Positions 1-5,980 of a stretch of 10,466 bases of DNA are shown piece by piece; the first letter of the stretch is position 1, and every line of letters starts with the position of its first letter. Below the pieces are notes generated by a model. It was not told the origin of the DNA. It ran no database searches and saw only the letters and a program-made list of their open reading frames with translations. The position numbers and the translations under genes are program-made. Origin of the DNA: Oscillospiraceae bacterium (GTDB lineage: Bacteria; Bacillota; Clostridia; Oscillospirales; Ruminococcaceae); contig JAIRWE010000151.1 in the NCBI GenBank assembly GCA_031253365.1, positions 1 through 10,466 of the forward strand, given 5' to 3'.

Positions 1-139
1 CGAAAACCTTTTTCAGGCGGTTTTCAAGAAAAATTTTGTCGGACAAGGAAACTCGACGAGTAAGGCTTTGTGCCTTGCGAGGAGAGGTGACGCAGTCCGG
101 CGGAATTTTTCGCCGAAAATCGGCGAAAAGGGGTTTTCG
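1..139. repeat. Nested inverted-repeat unit, possible dispersed (MITE-like) intergenic repeat
   Basis: No convincing gene lies here. The stretch is built from nested inverted repeats. The outer arms 1-25 and 115-139 are imperfect reverse complements (19 of 25 bases by eye, the first eight perfect: CGAAAACC against GGTTTTCG). Inside them GTCGGAC (38-44) can pair with GTCCGGC (95-101) using one G-U pair, and AAGGC (62-66) pairs with GCCTT (72-76). ACTCG-A-CGAGT is a further small palindrome. A competing 10-bp hairpin TTTTCGCCGA/TCGGCGAAAA sits at 107-129. Such a shape suits a small non-coding mobile repeat, but a structured RNA or a chance palindrome cluster is also possible. The unit may continue to the left of the window. 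Short open frames crossing it have no ribosome site and look spurious. Confidence 0.35.
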
Positions 140-158
140 GAGGTTGCCGTATGTATCA

Positions 159-191
159 GGGGGCGGGGGGCTTTGCGCCTGCCCCGCCCCC
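159..191 (-). terminator. GC-rich hairpin directly behind the binding-protein gene
   Basis: GGGGGCGGGG (159-168) is perfectly complementary to CCCCGCCCCC (182-191), with an inner GGC/GCC pairing (169-171 with 177-179). On the minus strand it begins within about ten bases of the stop codon at 201-203. No U-run follows, so it is not a standard intrinsic terminator. A stable hairpin in this place often protects the 3' end of a binding-protein mRNA and lowers expression of downstream genes. That role is inferred. A run of nine C (187-195) sits in the 3' arm. Confidence 0.5.
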
Positions 192-200
192 CCCCGCGCG

Positions 201-1526
201 TCAGTTCTTCCTCGCCGCTTCCGACAGTTTCCCGCAGAATTGTTCCGGCGTTATGTTGTAATACGCCAAATCCGGCAATATTACGGAAAACGTGTCGATG
301 ACGTTCTGATACCAATAGGCTTGGTTTTGACCATACGTTACCTTTGCCTTTGCGCCGATGTCCAAAACCCGTGCCATGAGCGGGTCGTTTTCCCTCAGCT
401 CTTTCGGTATCGTCACCTGCGGTGAAACCGGCTGAAGCCCCGTCATTTCAAGCGCCTTGATTTGATTTTCAACCGTCGTTTCATACTTCAAGAAAGCCAC
501 CGCCGCCCTGATTTTGACCGGGTCGCTCGCCCCGACCATGTCGCCCGGCGTCGGCACCAACGACATACCGTACTTTGGCAGCAGCATTATTCCGACATTG
601 TCGTAGAAGCCTTCGGGGGCTTTTTCCGGGTTTTTGAAATCGGGTATCATCCAAGGGCCGTTCGGGAACATCGCCACTTCCCCGTTGAAAAAGTGCGTAG
701 CCATGGGGTCGTACTTCCCGCCCGCCGCGTCCGCGGTCGTATATTCCGCGAGCATCTTTTGCAGCTTTCCGGCGGCGTTGATAACTTCCGGCGTTTCGTA
801 ATCGGTCGGATAAGCCGTGTTCATCCACTCTTCGCCGTCGGCGTTCTGCGTGGCTATGAGCGCGCTGAACCACAGATTGGACAGCCAGCCCGAATCGGCG
901 GTATCCATCCCCACCGGAATGATTCCCGCGGCTTTGAACTTTTCGCATACGTCGAAAAATTCTTCCCATGTTTCAAACGCCGTTTCGGGAGGGGTTATAC
1001 CCGCTTTTCTGAACAGCTCCTTGTTGTAATAGACGTAGGAGATTTCCTTTGATACGGGTACGCCGTAAATTTTTCCGTCCACCGTGTTGAACTCCAAGGA
1101 ACGCTCGTCGAACAACGCTTTCCATTCGGGGTCGGCGTTGAAGTAGGGCGTGAGGTCCGCCACCTTGCCCGAACGCGCCGCTATCTCGGTTATGTTGTTG
1201 CCGCCGTTCAGCACTATGTCGGGCAGCGTGCCGCTGGAAATCAACAGCTTAATCTTTTGGTTGAACGCGTCGGTGGTCGGAATTTCCTCGAAGTTGAACC
1301 TTACGTTCTTCCCCTCCTCGGTTTTGGTGAAGCTGTCGAAGAGGTAGCTGTAATAGTCCGCGGCGTAGTCCGTTCCCACATGGTAGTTGATGACGTTCAG
1401 CGTCACCGTTTCGTCGCCGTATAAACCGGGCGATGAATCGTCGGGTTTTGAACATCCCGCCGCCAGAACAGCCATCGTCCCCGCCAGAAATACGGCGGTC
1501 GCTTTTTTGAATGTCTTTCCGTTCAT
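201..1526 (-). CDS. ABC transporter sugar-binding lipoprotein (extracellular solute-binding protein, family 1 type)
   Basis: A 441-residue secreted lipoprotein that should capture a sugar or oligosaccharide outside the membrane and deliver it to an ABC permease. A basic N-terminus (KTFKK) is followed by a hydrophobic stretch and the lipobox LAAGC, with Cys25 as the lipidation site. The mature protein shows the pattern of family 1 solute-binding proteins: a strand with VTLNVINYH, the segment GTLPDIVLNGG, then DGKIYGVPVSKEISYVYYNKELF, FFNGEVAMFPNGPWMI and a C-terminal helical region. The start at 1524-1526 has AAGGAGG seven bases upstream. A TTG ten codons further upstream lies inside a palindrome and has no ribosome site. 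The gene is divergent from a YesM/YesN-type pair that probably controls it. No permease or ATPase gene is in the window; permeases could lie to the left of position 1. The substrate cannot be read from the sequence. Confidence 0.93.
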   Translation of the reverse strand: MNGKTFKKATAVFLAGTMAVLAAGCSKPDDSSPGLYGDETVTLNVINYHVGTDYAADYYSYLFDSFTKTEEGKNVRFNFEEIPTTDAFNQKIKLLISSGTLPDIVLNGGNNITEIAARSGKVADLTPYFNADPEWKALFDERSLEFNTVDGKIYGVPVSKEISYVYYNKELFRKAGITPPETAFETWEEFFDVCEKFKAAGIIPVGMDTADSGWLSNLWFSALIATQNADGEEWMNTAYPTDYETPEVINAAGKLQKMLAEYTTADAAGGKYDPMATHFFNGEVAMFPNGPWMIPDFKNPEKAPEGFYDNVGIMLLPKYGMSLVPTPGDMVGASDPVKIRAAVAFLKYETTVENQIKALEMTGLQPVSPQVTIPKELRENDPLMARVLDIGAKAKVTYGQNQAYWYQNVIDTFSVILPDLAYYNITPEQFCGKLSEAARKN

Positions 1527-1541
1527 TTTAATTCCTCCTTT

Positions 1542-1557
1542 ATTGCTTTGAAGCAAT
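1542..1557 (-). promoter_or_regulatory. Perfect palindrome just upstream of the binding-protein ribosome site
   Basis: ATTGCTT-TG-AAGCAAT is a perfect 7-bp inverted repeat with a 2-base centre, ending one base before the AAAGGAGG ribosome site of the binding-protein gene. It could be a small operator or an RNA hairpin (six pairs with a four-base loop) at the 5' side of the ribosome site. The palindrome is seen directly. Its role is unknown. Confidence 0.45.
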
Positions 1558-1584
1558 GTGTTTTTTTTCCAAGAACCCCGCTGT

Positions 1585-1599
1585 GTGAAAGCGTCCGCT
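1585..1599. promoter_or_regulatory. Candidate catabolite-responsive element (cre, CcpA site)
   Basis: GTGAAAGCGTCCGCT fits the cre consensus WTGNAANCGNWNNCW at all fixed bases and misses only two W positions. It lies just downstream of the inferred start of the binding-protein transcript (about 1605), a position where CcpA normally blocks transcription. Repression of a sugar importer by preferred carbon sources would make sense. The right half is GC-rich and not symmetric, so chance cannot be excluded. Confidence 0.35.
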
Positions 1600-1611
1600 C
1601 TTTACAGTTTC

Positions 1612-1617
1612 ATTATA
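1612..1617 (-). promoter_or_regulatory. Perfect -10 box of the binding-protein gene, weak -35
   Basis: On the minus strand this is TATAAT. At 16-18 bases spacing the upstream hexamers (for example TCCGTC or TTCCGT around 1635-1641) do not resemble TTGACA. A good -10 with a poor -35 is typical of a promoter that needs an activator, here plausibly the AraC-type regulator encoded at 3514-4371. The inferred leader is about 79 bases. Confidence 0.5.
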
Positions 1618-1650
1618 CAATAAGCCCGCGCCGCGACGGAATAGAAATAT

Positions 1651-1685
1651 TTGACTTGTTCTTTAAAATTTTTGCGTATTGACTT
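1651..1685 (+). promoter_or_regulatory. Direct repeat TTGACTT x2 in the divergent promoter region, candidate regulator site
   Basis: TTGACTT occurs at 1651-1657 and again at 1679-1685, 28 bases apart. Relative to the inferred start of the binding-protein transcript these are about -50 and -77, and the second copy is also the -35 box of the kinase gene. AraC-type regulators bind direct repeats, so this may be the operator through which the response regulator activates the importer and adjusts its own operon. The match is short and the function is inferred. Confidence 0.3.
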
Positions 1686-1707
1686 TACGAAACTATTATG
1701 CGATAAT
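1679..1707 (+). promoter_or_regulatory. Promoter of the kinase/regulator operon, with extended -10
   Basis: TTGACT (1679-1684), 17 bases, then GATAAT (1702-1707), preceded by TG one base upstream (1699-1700) as an extended -10. The transcript should start near 1714, about 16 bases before the ATG at 1730. Because the TTG at 1679 is part of the -35 box, it cannot be the translation start. Confidence 0.7.
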
Positions 1708-1729
1708 TACGGGAAAAGGGGCGTGTTCT

Positions 1730-3493
1730 ATGAGAAAACGGAGAAAGGCAAACCGCCTTAACGTATTCATCGTCTTGTCCATATTCGCGGTTACGGTTCT
1801 GACCACGTTCATGGCGGGGATATTGTTCTATGTGAAAAGCGCGGAAACCCTGACGGCGATTTACAGCGACGAGTTAATCCGCGAGCTTGACCAGATTAAC
1901 GGGAACGTGCGCGACCAAATCGCCATTGTCGACTCGCTTTTTCCCACGCTGGTGTCGTCCATTCCGATTTACAATAACTTAGAGCCCGCCGCGGAAGGCT
2001 ATGAGCGCAAGGAACCGCAGGAACGCAGACTTGAAATAGAGCGGCAGATGAGTTATATACTCGTCAATAATTTTTTGTGGAGCGAAAATCTGCTGGAAGG
2101 CGTTTATATTTTCGATAGCGAAGGGGTGTGTTCCGTTTTTTCCGTTTACGAAACGCATAAGGCGGCGGCGCAAACCGCCGTCGAAACCGCCGACCCCGCC
2201 GCCGTTTCCGTTCAAATACAAACGCGCGGGGAGGACGACGATTCCATCTGGTTCGTAAAGAATATATTCAGTATGTACACAGGCGGGAAAATCGCGGCAA
2301 TCGCGGTTGATATAAACAAGTCCGAATGGGCGCGCGTGTGTTCGGACGGCACGGACGAAAACTGGATTATCCTTCTGTATGACGAAAAAATCACGCTTCT
2401 GCTCGAAAACTGCGCGAGTGAGGACGAAATCGACGCCATTAAATCCGCCGCGAAGTCCCGCGACGGATTTCAGAAAATAAGCGTCTTGAACACACAGTAT
2501 TTCATGGCTTCGCATAACATCGAGGCGTCGGGGCTGACCTCGGCGGTGGCGGCGTCCGAGGGGTATTTCATGCGCGATTTGAGCGAAGCCCGGGTTTCGT
2601 TCCTGTCCGATTACGCGCCCATTGCGCTCGCGGCAATGGTCGTTACGGTCTTGATAAGTTTTTTTATCACGAAGCCAATCAAACAAATGACCGACTATGT
2701 CCGCGAGGTAACGACGAACAAGGTCGCCGCCAAACGCCCCAAGGTGATGTTCCGGGAGCTTGACGAGTACGTGGAGGCTTTCGTCGAAATGCTCAATCAG
2801 CTTGAGATATATTACAGCGATTTGCGCGAACAGCAGGTTCTTTTGAAGAACGCCGAAATAAAGGCGTTACAGGCGCAAATGACCCCGCATTTTTTGTTCA
2901 ACGTGCTGAACACCATAGCTTGGACGGCGGAAATAGAGGGGAAAAGCGAGATTTATCGCATGGTTATGTCATTGAGCGAGTTGCTTCGGGCAAATATACT
3001 GTCAAAGGACAAGGACTTTGTTTCGCTGAAAGAAGAGCTTGATTACGCGCGGTTTTACATCTATCTTCAGCGTCAGCGTTTCGGGGAAAAATTCGAGGCG
3101 GAGATTGACGGCGGCGGCGTTGCCGAGGAAACCCGGGTTCCGCGTTTTTGTATTCAGCCGCTTGTCGAAAACGCGATATTACACGGATTTGAGCCTTTGC
3201 CCGACGACGGGCGCGACAAACGCCTGAAAGTAACCGTAACGCCCGAAAACGGCGGAATACGCGTACTGGTTGAGGATAACGGCGAAGGGTTCCCCGACGG
3301 TTTCAGCCTTGAAGACGCCGCGCCCGTCGGCGAGGGGGCGCCGCTTGAAGAAAGCGCGCACGCCGGAATAGGTTTGCGGAACCTTAACCGGCGGCTCGTC
3401 TTGCTCTTGGGGGCGGAAAGCGGGCTGTCAATCAGCAGCGGGGGCGGGAAAACGTCCGTTACGTTCGTTCTGCCCGGAAACGGCGGCGCGTAG
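1730..3493 (+). CDS. YesM-type sensor histidine kinase of a two-component system
   Basis: A 587-residue membrane kinase that should autophosphorylate on His387 and pass the phosphate to the regulator encoded next door. A basic N-terminus leads into membrane helix 1 (about 12-35). An extracellular sensor region of some 260 residues follows (about 36-295), then membrane helix 2 (about 296-313). A short linker and coiled segment (about 345-383) lead to the histidine-kinase motif AQMTPHFLFN with His387, and to the ATPase domain with its N-box (PLVENAILHG, Asn481), G1 (EDNGEGF, about 515-521) and G2 (GIGLRNLNRR, about 546-555). This is the layout of the LytS/YesM family, whose PHF-N H-box differs from classical kinases. 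The ATG at 1730 has AAGGGG eight bases upstream. The sensor region shows no motif that names the ligand; the neighbouring sugar-binding protein suggests a carbohydrate. The next gene starts 20 bases downstream. Confidence 0.93.
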   Translation: MRKRRKANRLNVFIVLSIFAVTVLTTFMAGILFYVKSAETLTAIYSDELIRELDQINGNVRDQIAIVDSLFPTLVSSIPIYNNLEPAAEGYERKEPQERRLEIERQMSYILVNNFLWSENLLEGVYIFDSEGVCSVFSVYETHKAAAQTAVETADPAAVSVQIQTRGEDDDSIWFVKNIFSMYTGGKIAAIAVDINKSEWARVCSDGTDENWIILLYDEKITLLLENCASEDEIDAIKSAAKSRDGFQKISVLNTQYFMASHNIEASGLTSAVAASEGYFMRDLSEARVSFLSDYAPIALAAMVVTVLISFFITKPIKQMTDYVREVTTNKVAAKRPKVMFRELDEYVEAFVEMLNQLEIYYSDLREQQVLLKNAEIKALQAQMTPHFLFNVLNTIAWTAEIEGKSEIYRMVMSLSELLRANILSKDKDFVSLKEELDYARFYIYLQRQRFGEKFEAEIDGGGVAEETRVPRFCIQPLVENAILHGFEPLPDDGRDKRLKVTVTPENGGIRVLVEDNGEGFPDGFSLEDAAPVGEGAPLEESAHAGIGLRNLNRRLVLLLGAESGLSISSGGGKTSVTFVLPGNGGA

Positions 3494-3513
3494 CCGAGAG
3501 GAGGTCTTCACAG

Positions 3514-4371
3514 ATGCCCTATCGTTTGCTTATAGCCGACGACGAGCATATAATCCGCAGGGGGCTTTCGGAATATATGCCCTGGGACACAATCGGGTGC
3601 GAAGTGGATTCGACGGCGAAGGACGGGTTTGAGGCTATTGAGATGATTAAGGGCAGTCCCCCCGACATTGTCATAACGGACATAAAAATGCCGCGTCAAA
3701 GCGGTCTTGACGTGGCGCGTTTCGTATATGAGAATTGCCCGCGGATTAAGATGGTCATACTTACGGGATTCGCGGAGTTTGAATACGCGCGCGAGGCGAT
3801 TGCTTACGGCGTCGCGGACTACGTACTGAAACCCGTTTCCAAAGACGGGCTTTTGTCGTCGGTGAAGAAACTGCTCCTTAAAATCAACGAGGAAAAAGAA
3901 CGCGACGGACTAAACAAAAACATTATGTCGCCGTATGTCGGAAAACTTTATGACATTGAGAAAAAACTCAGCGAACACGACTATGAGGCGGGGCGGCAAA
4001 GCGTGTCGTCTTTGTTCACGGCGTTGAACGAGTTGGTTCACCGCCAACGGAAGTTCAGCCCGCTCGTGGAGAAAACGCTGGGGTATATCCACGAGAACTA
4101 TAATTCCAATCTGTCGCTGGAAACGATTGCCTCCCGAATACCGGCGAATCCGTCGCATTTAAGCCGCACGTTCAAGAAGGAAACGGGAGAAGCCGTCGTC
4201 GAATACATCAACCGCACGCGCATTGAAAAAGCGAAGGAGCTGCTGACGTTTACGGACATGATGGCTTACGAGGTGGCGGAGGCGGTCGGGTTCAACGATT
4301 CCACCTACTTTTCGCTTGTTTTCAAGAAAATTACCGGCGTCAGCCCCAAGGATTACAAAAACAGCCTGTAA
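3514..4371 (+). CDS. YesN-type response regulator (receiver domain plus AraC-type DNA-binding domain)
   Basis: A 285-residue cytoplasmic regulator that should be phosphorylated by the upstream kinase and then bind DNA. The receiver domain (1-125) has Asp9/Asp10, the phosphoacceptor Asp56 (ITDIKMP), Thr84 and Lys106 (LKPVS). A linker of only about 55 residues leads to an AraC-type domain (about 183-285) with two helix-turn-helix units: LSLETIASRIPANPSHLSRTF (about 200-220) and MAYEVAEAVGFNDSTYFSLVF (about 249-269). The ending GVSPKDYKNSL is typical. YesN relatives are usually longer because of a larger middle region, so this is a compact version. The start is fixed by GAGAGGAGG upstream and the 20-base gap from the kinase gene. 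Likely targets are the divergent binding-protein promoter and perhaps its own operon; this is inference from position. Confidence 0.94.
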   Translation: MPYRLLIADDEHIIRRGLSEYMPWDTIGCEVDSTAKDGFEAIEMIKGSPPDIVITDIKMPRQSGLDVARFVYENCPRIKMVILTGFAEFEYAREAIAYGVADYVLKPVSKDGLLSSVKKLLLKINEEKERDGLNKNIMSPYVGKLYDIEKKLSEHDYEAGRQSVSSLFTALNELVHRQRKFSPLVEKTLGYIHENYNSNLSLETIASRIPANPSHLSRTFKKETGEAVVEYINRTRIEKAKELLTFTDMMAYEVAEAVGFNDSTYFSLVFKKITGVSPKDYKNSL

Positions 4372-4389
4372 ATTCGCTGTCCGTGAGCT

Positions 4390-4424
4390 GTTCGACGGCG
4401 GCGGTGAAACCGCCGCCGTCGAAC
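4390..4424. terminator. Perfect 16-bp hairpin between the convergent regulator and rnpB genes
   Basis: The 16-base arms 4390-4405 and 4409-4424 are perfect reverse complements around a 3-base loop. The hairpin begins 18 bases after the regulator stop codon on the plus strand, and on the minus strand directly follows the end of the rnpB P1 helix. No U-run follows on either strand, so termination would not be by the standard intrinsic mechanism. It may act as a two-way terminator or as a barrier that defines RNA 3' ends. Confidence 0.6.
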
Positions 4425-4792
4425 AAGCCGCTCCTTCTGTAAGCCGGGTTTTGTCGTGTATAATCATTTATCTTGCCGCGTCGTCGCCGGCGCGGTCGTC
4501 CCGCCTTGCGGCGGAGTTGCCGCCTTTCGTCGGGGTACGCCGAGCAGACGTATTGTTCCCCGCGTTAAATCGGCGTTGCATCGGATAGGGTTTACATGGC
4601 GGCGGCGTCTCCGCCGCCCCGGTGGGCTTTTACCCCGCCTTTCCACCTGTGCCGCGCGGAATTTCCGCGCGGCAGTCTATTTCTGTTGCACTCGCCCTGG
4701 AGTCGCCTCCGGCTGCCGTTAGCAGCTATCCCGCTCTGCGATGCCCGGACTTTCCTCACGTTTTGCGCGCGCGATTATACAAAGAAGCGGTT
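4425..4792 (-). ncRNA. rnpB: RNase P RNA, bacterial type A-like (catalytic RNA that matures the 5' end of tRNA)
   Basis: The minus strand carries the conserved landmarks in order: GAGGAAAGTCCGGGC (4757-4743), a GCTGC/GCAGC hairpin, a GGAG-GCGA-CTCC hairpin, GTGCAACAGA, a long GC hairpin around TGCCGCGCGG, GGTGGAAAGGCGGGGTAAAAG, GTAAACCC with TCCGATGCAA, and near the 3' end GACAAAACCCGGCTTACAG. The ends pair as expected: P1 from 4782-4790 with 4428-4436 (nine pairs) and P2 from TGTATAATC (4781-4773) with GATTATACA (4465-4457). Total length is about 368, normal for type A. P3 is very short, and the P15/P16 internal loop has no GGU. The 5' end falls on the dnaJ stop codon, so the RNA is either made from a promoter inside dnaJ or cut from the heat-shock transcript. 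The exact ends are uncertain by about five bases. Confidence 0.95.
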
Positions 4793-5951
4793 ACTGATTA
4801 AAATTCCTTCTCAGCTTGTCGAAAAAACTTTCCCTTTTCGCGAAATTTTTGCTTGTCATTTCGTTGTCAAGCAGGCGGAGCAGTTCTTTCTGGCTTTTGG
4901 TAAGGTTTCGGGGGATTTCAATTATAACCTTTACCAACTCGTCGCCCCTGCCTTCCCGTTTGAGCCGCTGAACCCCCTTCCCTTTCAGCCTGAACACCGT
5001 GTCTTGCTGCGTCCCTTCGGGAACCGTCAGCTTAACGGAACCGTCTATGGTCGGAACCTCCACCTCCGCGCCCAAAGCCGCCTGCGTATAAGTCAGGGGG
5101 ATTTCGCAGTGGATGTCGAATCCGTTCCTTTCAAAGAACGGGTCGCGCTTGACGTTTATCCTTATGTTAAGGTCGCCCTTGCCGCCGCCGTTCGCGCCGA
5201 TATGCCCCTCGCCGCGAACGCTCAGAATCTGCCCGTCGTCAATCCCCGCCGGGATATTCACCGTGACCTTGCGCTTTTTCTGAATCCGCCCGTGCCCCGC
5301 GCAGCCCGAACAGCTCTGTTCGATGATTTTGCCTCTGCCGCCGCAGGTCGTGCAGTCTTTCACGTTTTGAATCATTCCGAGCATGGAACGCTGCTGATAC
5401 CGGATTTTACCGCTGCCGTTACATTCGGAACAGGTTTTCGGCGCGGTGCCGGGCTTCGCGCCGGAACCGTTGCAAACGTCGCAGATTTCATGCCGCGAAA
5501 TGTCGATATCCCGCTGTAAGCCTTTGCAGGCGTCTATGAAGCCGATGTTCATCGACATCGAAATGTCCTGCCCCTGCCTCGGCGCGTTCGGACTGGAGCT
5601 TCTCGCTCTGCCGCCGCCGAAAAGCGAGTCGAATATATCGCCGAGGTCAATACCGCCGTCAAAACCGCCGAACCCCCCGAACCCGCCGAACCCGCCTTCT
5701 CCCCCCGCGCCGTAGGACGGGTCGATGCCCGCGTGGCCGTAAGCGTCGTAGCGTTTGCGCTTTTCGGGGTCGGACAGGACTTCGTTTGCCTCGTTGACTT
5801 CTTTGAATTTGGCTTCCGCCGATTTTGGGTCGTCGGGGTTTAAGTCGGGGTGGTATTTTTTGGCAAGATTACGGTAGGCTTTTTTTATTTCATCGTCGGA
5901 CGCGCCCTTACGCAACCCCAGCACCTCATAATAATCGCGTTTGTCCGCCAT
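4791..5951 (-). CDS. dnaJ: Chaperone protein DnaJ (Hsp40)
   Basis: A 386-residue cochaperone that brings unfolded proteins to DnaK and stimulates its ATP hydrolysis. The J domain (about 5-70) has the essential HPD at 34-36. A Gly/Phe-rich region (about 71-115) contains a GGF repeat and DIFDSLFGGG. The zinc-binding region has all four CxxCxGxG motifs: Cys157/160, Cys174/177, Cys200/203 and Cys214/217. Two C-terminal substrate-binding domains follow. The length is usual for a type I DnaJ and nothing is missing. The ATG has GGAG six bases upstream, and the gap from dnaK is 29 bases, so it is the last protein gene of the hrcA operon. Its TAA stop overlaps the 5' end of rnpB, with no terminator between. 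Confidence 0.98.
   Translation of the reverse strand: MADKRDYYEVLGLRKGASDDEIKKAYRNLAKKYHPDLNPDDPKSAEAKFKEVNEANEVLSDPEKRKRYDAYGHAGIDPSYGAGGEGGFGGFGGFGGFDGGIDLGDIFDSLFGGGRARSSSPNAPRQGQDISMSMNIGFIDACKGLQRDIDISRHEICDVCNGSGAKPGTAPKTCSECNGSGKIRYQQRSMLGMIQNVKDCTTCGGRGKIIEQSCSGCAGHGRIQKKRKVTVNIPAGIDDGQILSVRGEGHIGANGGGKGDLNIRINVKRDPFFERNGFDIHCEIPLTYTQAALGAEVEVPTIDGSVKLTVPEGTQQDTVFRLKGKGVQRLKREGRGDELVKVIIEIPRNLTKSQKELLRLLDNEMTSKNFAKRESFFDKLRRNFNQ
4797..4802 (-). promoter_or_regulatory. Candidate -10 box of rnpB inside the last codons of dnaJ
   Basis: On the minus strand this reads TTTAAT, five of six matches to TATAAT, and would place the start near 4790-4791, exactly at the first paired base of P1. 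The -35 region is poor: TTTTCG at 17 bases, or TTCGAC at 15. The good fit of the start point is the main support. Confidence 0.4.
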
Positions 5952-5980
5952 ACTCGTCTCCGTTTATTTCAGTTAAACCG

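Noticed and set aside
107..129. 10-bp hairpin TTTTCGCCGA/TCGGCGAAAA as an intrinsic terminator
   Set aside because: On both strands the U-run precedes the stem and A follows it, the wrong order for intrinsic termination.
4774..4779. Perfect TATAAT on the minus strand within rnpB
   Set aside because: It is part of the P2 helix and its complement occurs at the 3' end. Transcription from it would start after P2 and lose the 5' part of the RNA.
4865..4870. Perfect TTGACA on the minus strand near the end of dnaJ
   Set aside because: At 15-18 bases spacing only AAAATT/AATTTC-like hexamers follow, and it codes for conserved dnaJ residues.
4596..5519. Long plus-strand open frame (307 codons) across rnpB and the 3' half of dnaJ
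   Set aside because: It is antisense to a certain RNA gene and to dnaJ, has no ribosome site or family resemblance, and is explained by the GC-rich codon use of the opposite strand.
5670..5698. Short tandem DNA repeat in the middle of dnaJ
   Set aside because: It encodes the GGF repeats of the normal Gly/Phe-rich region.
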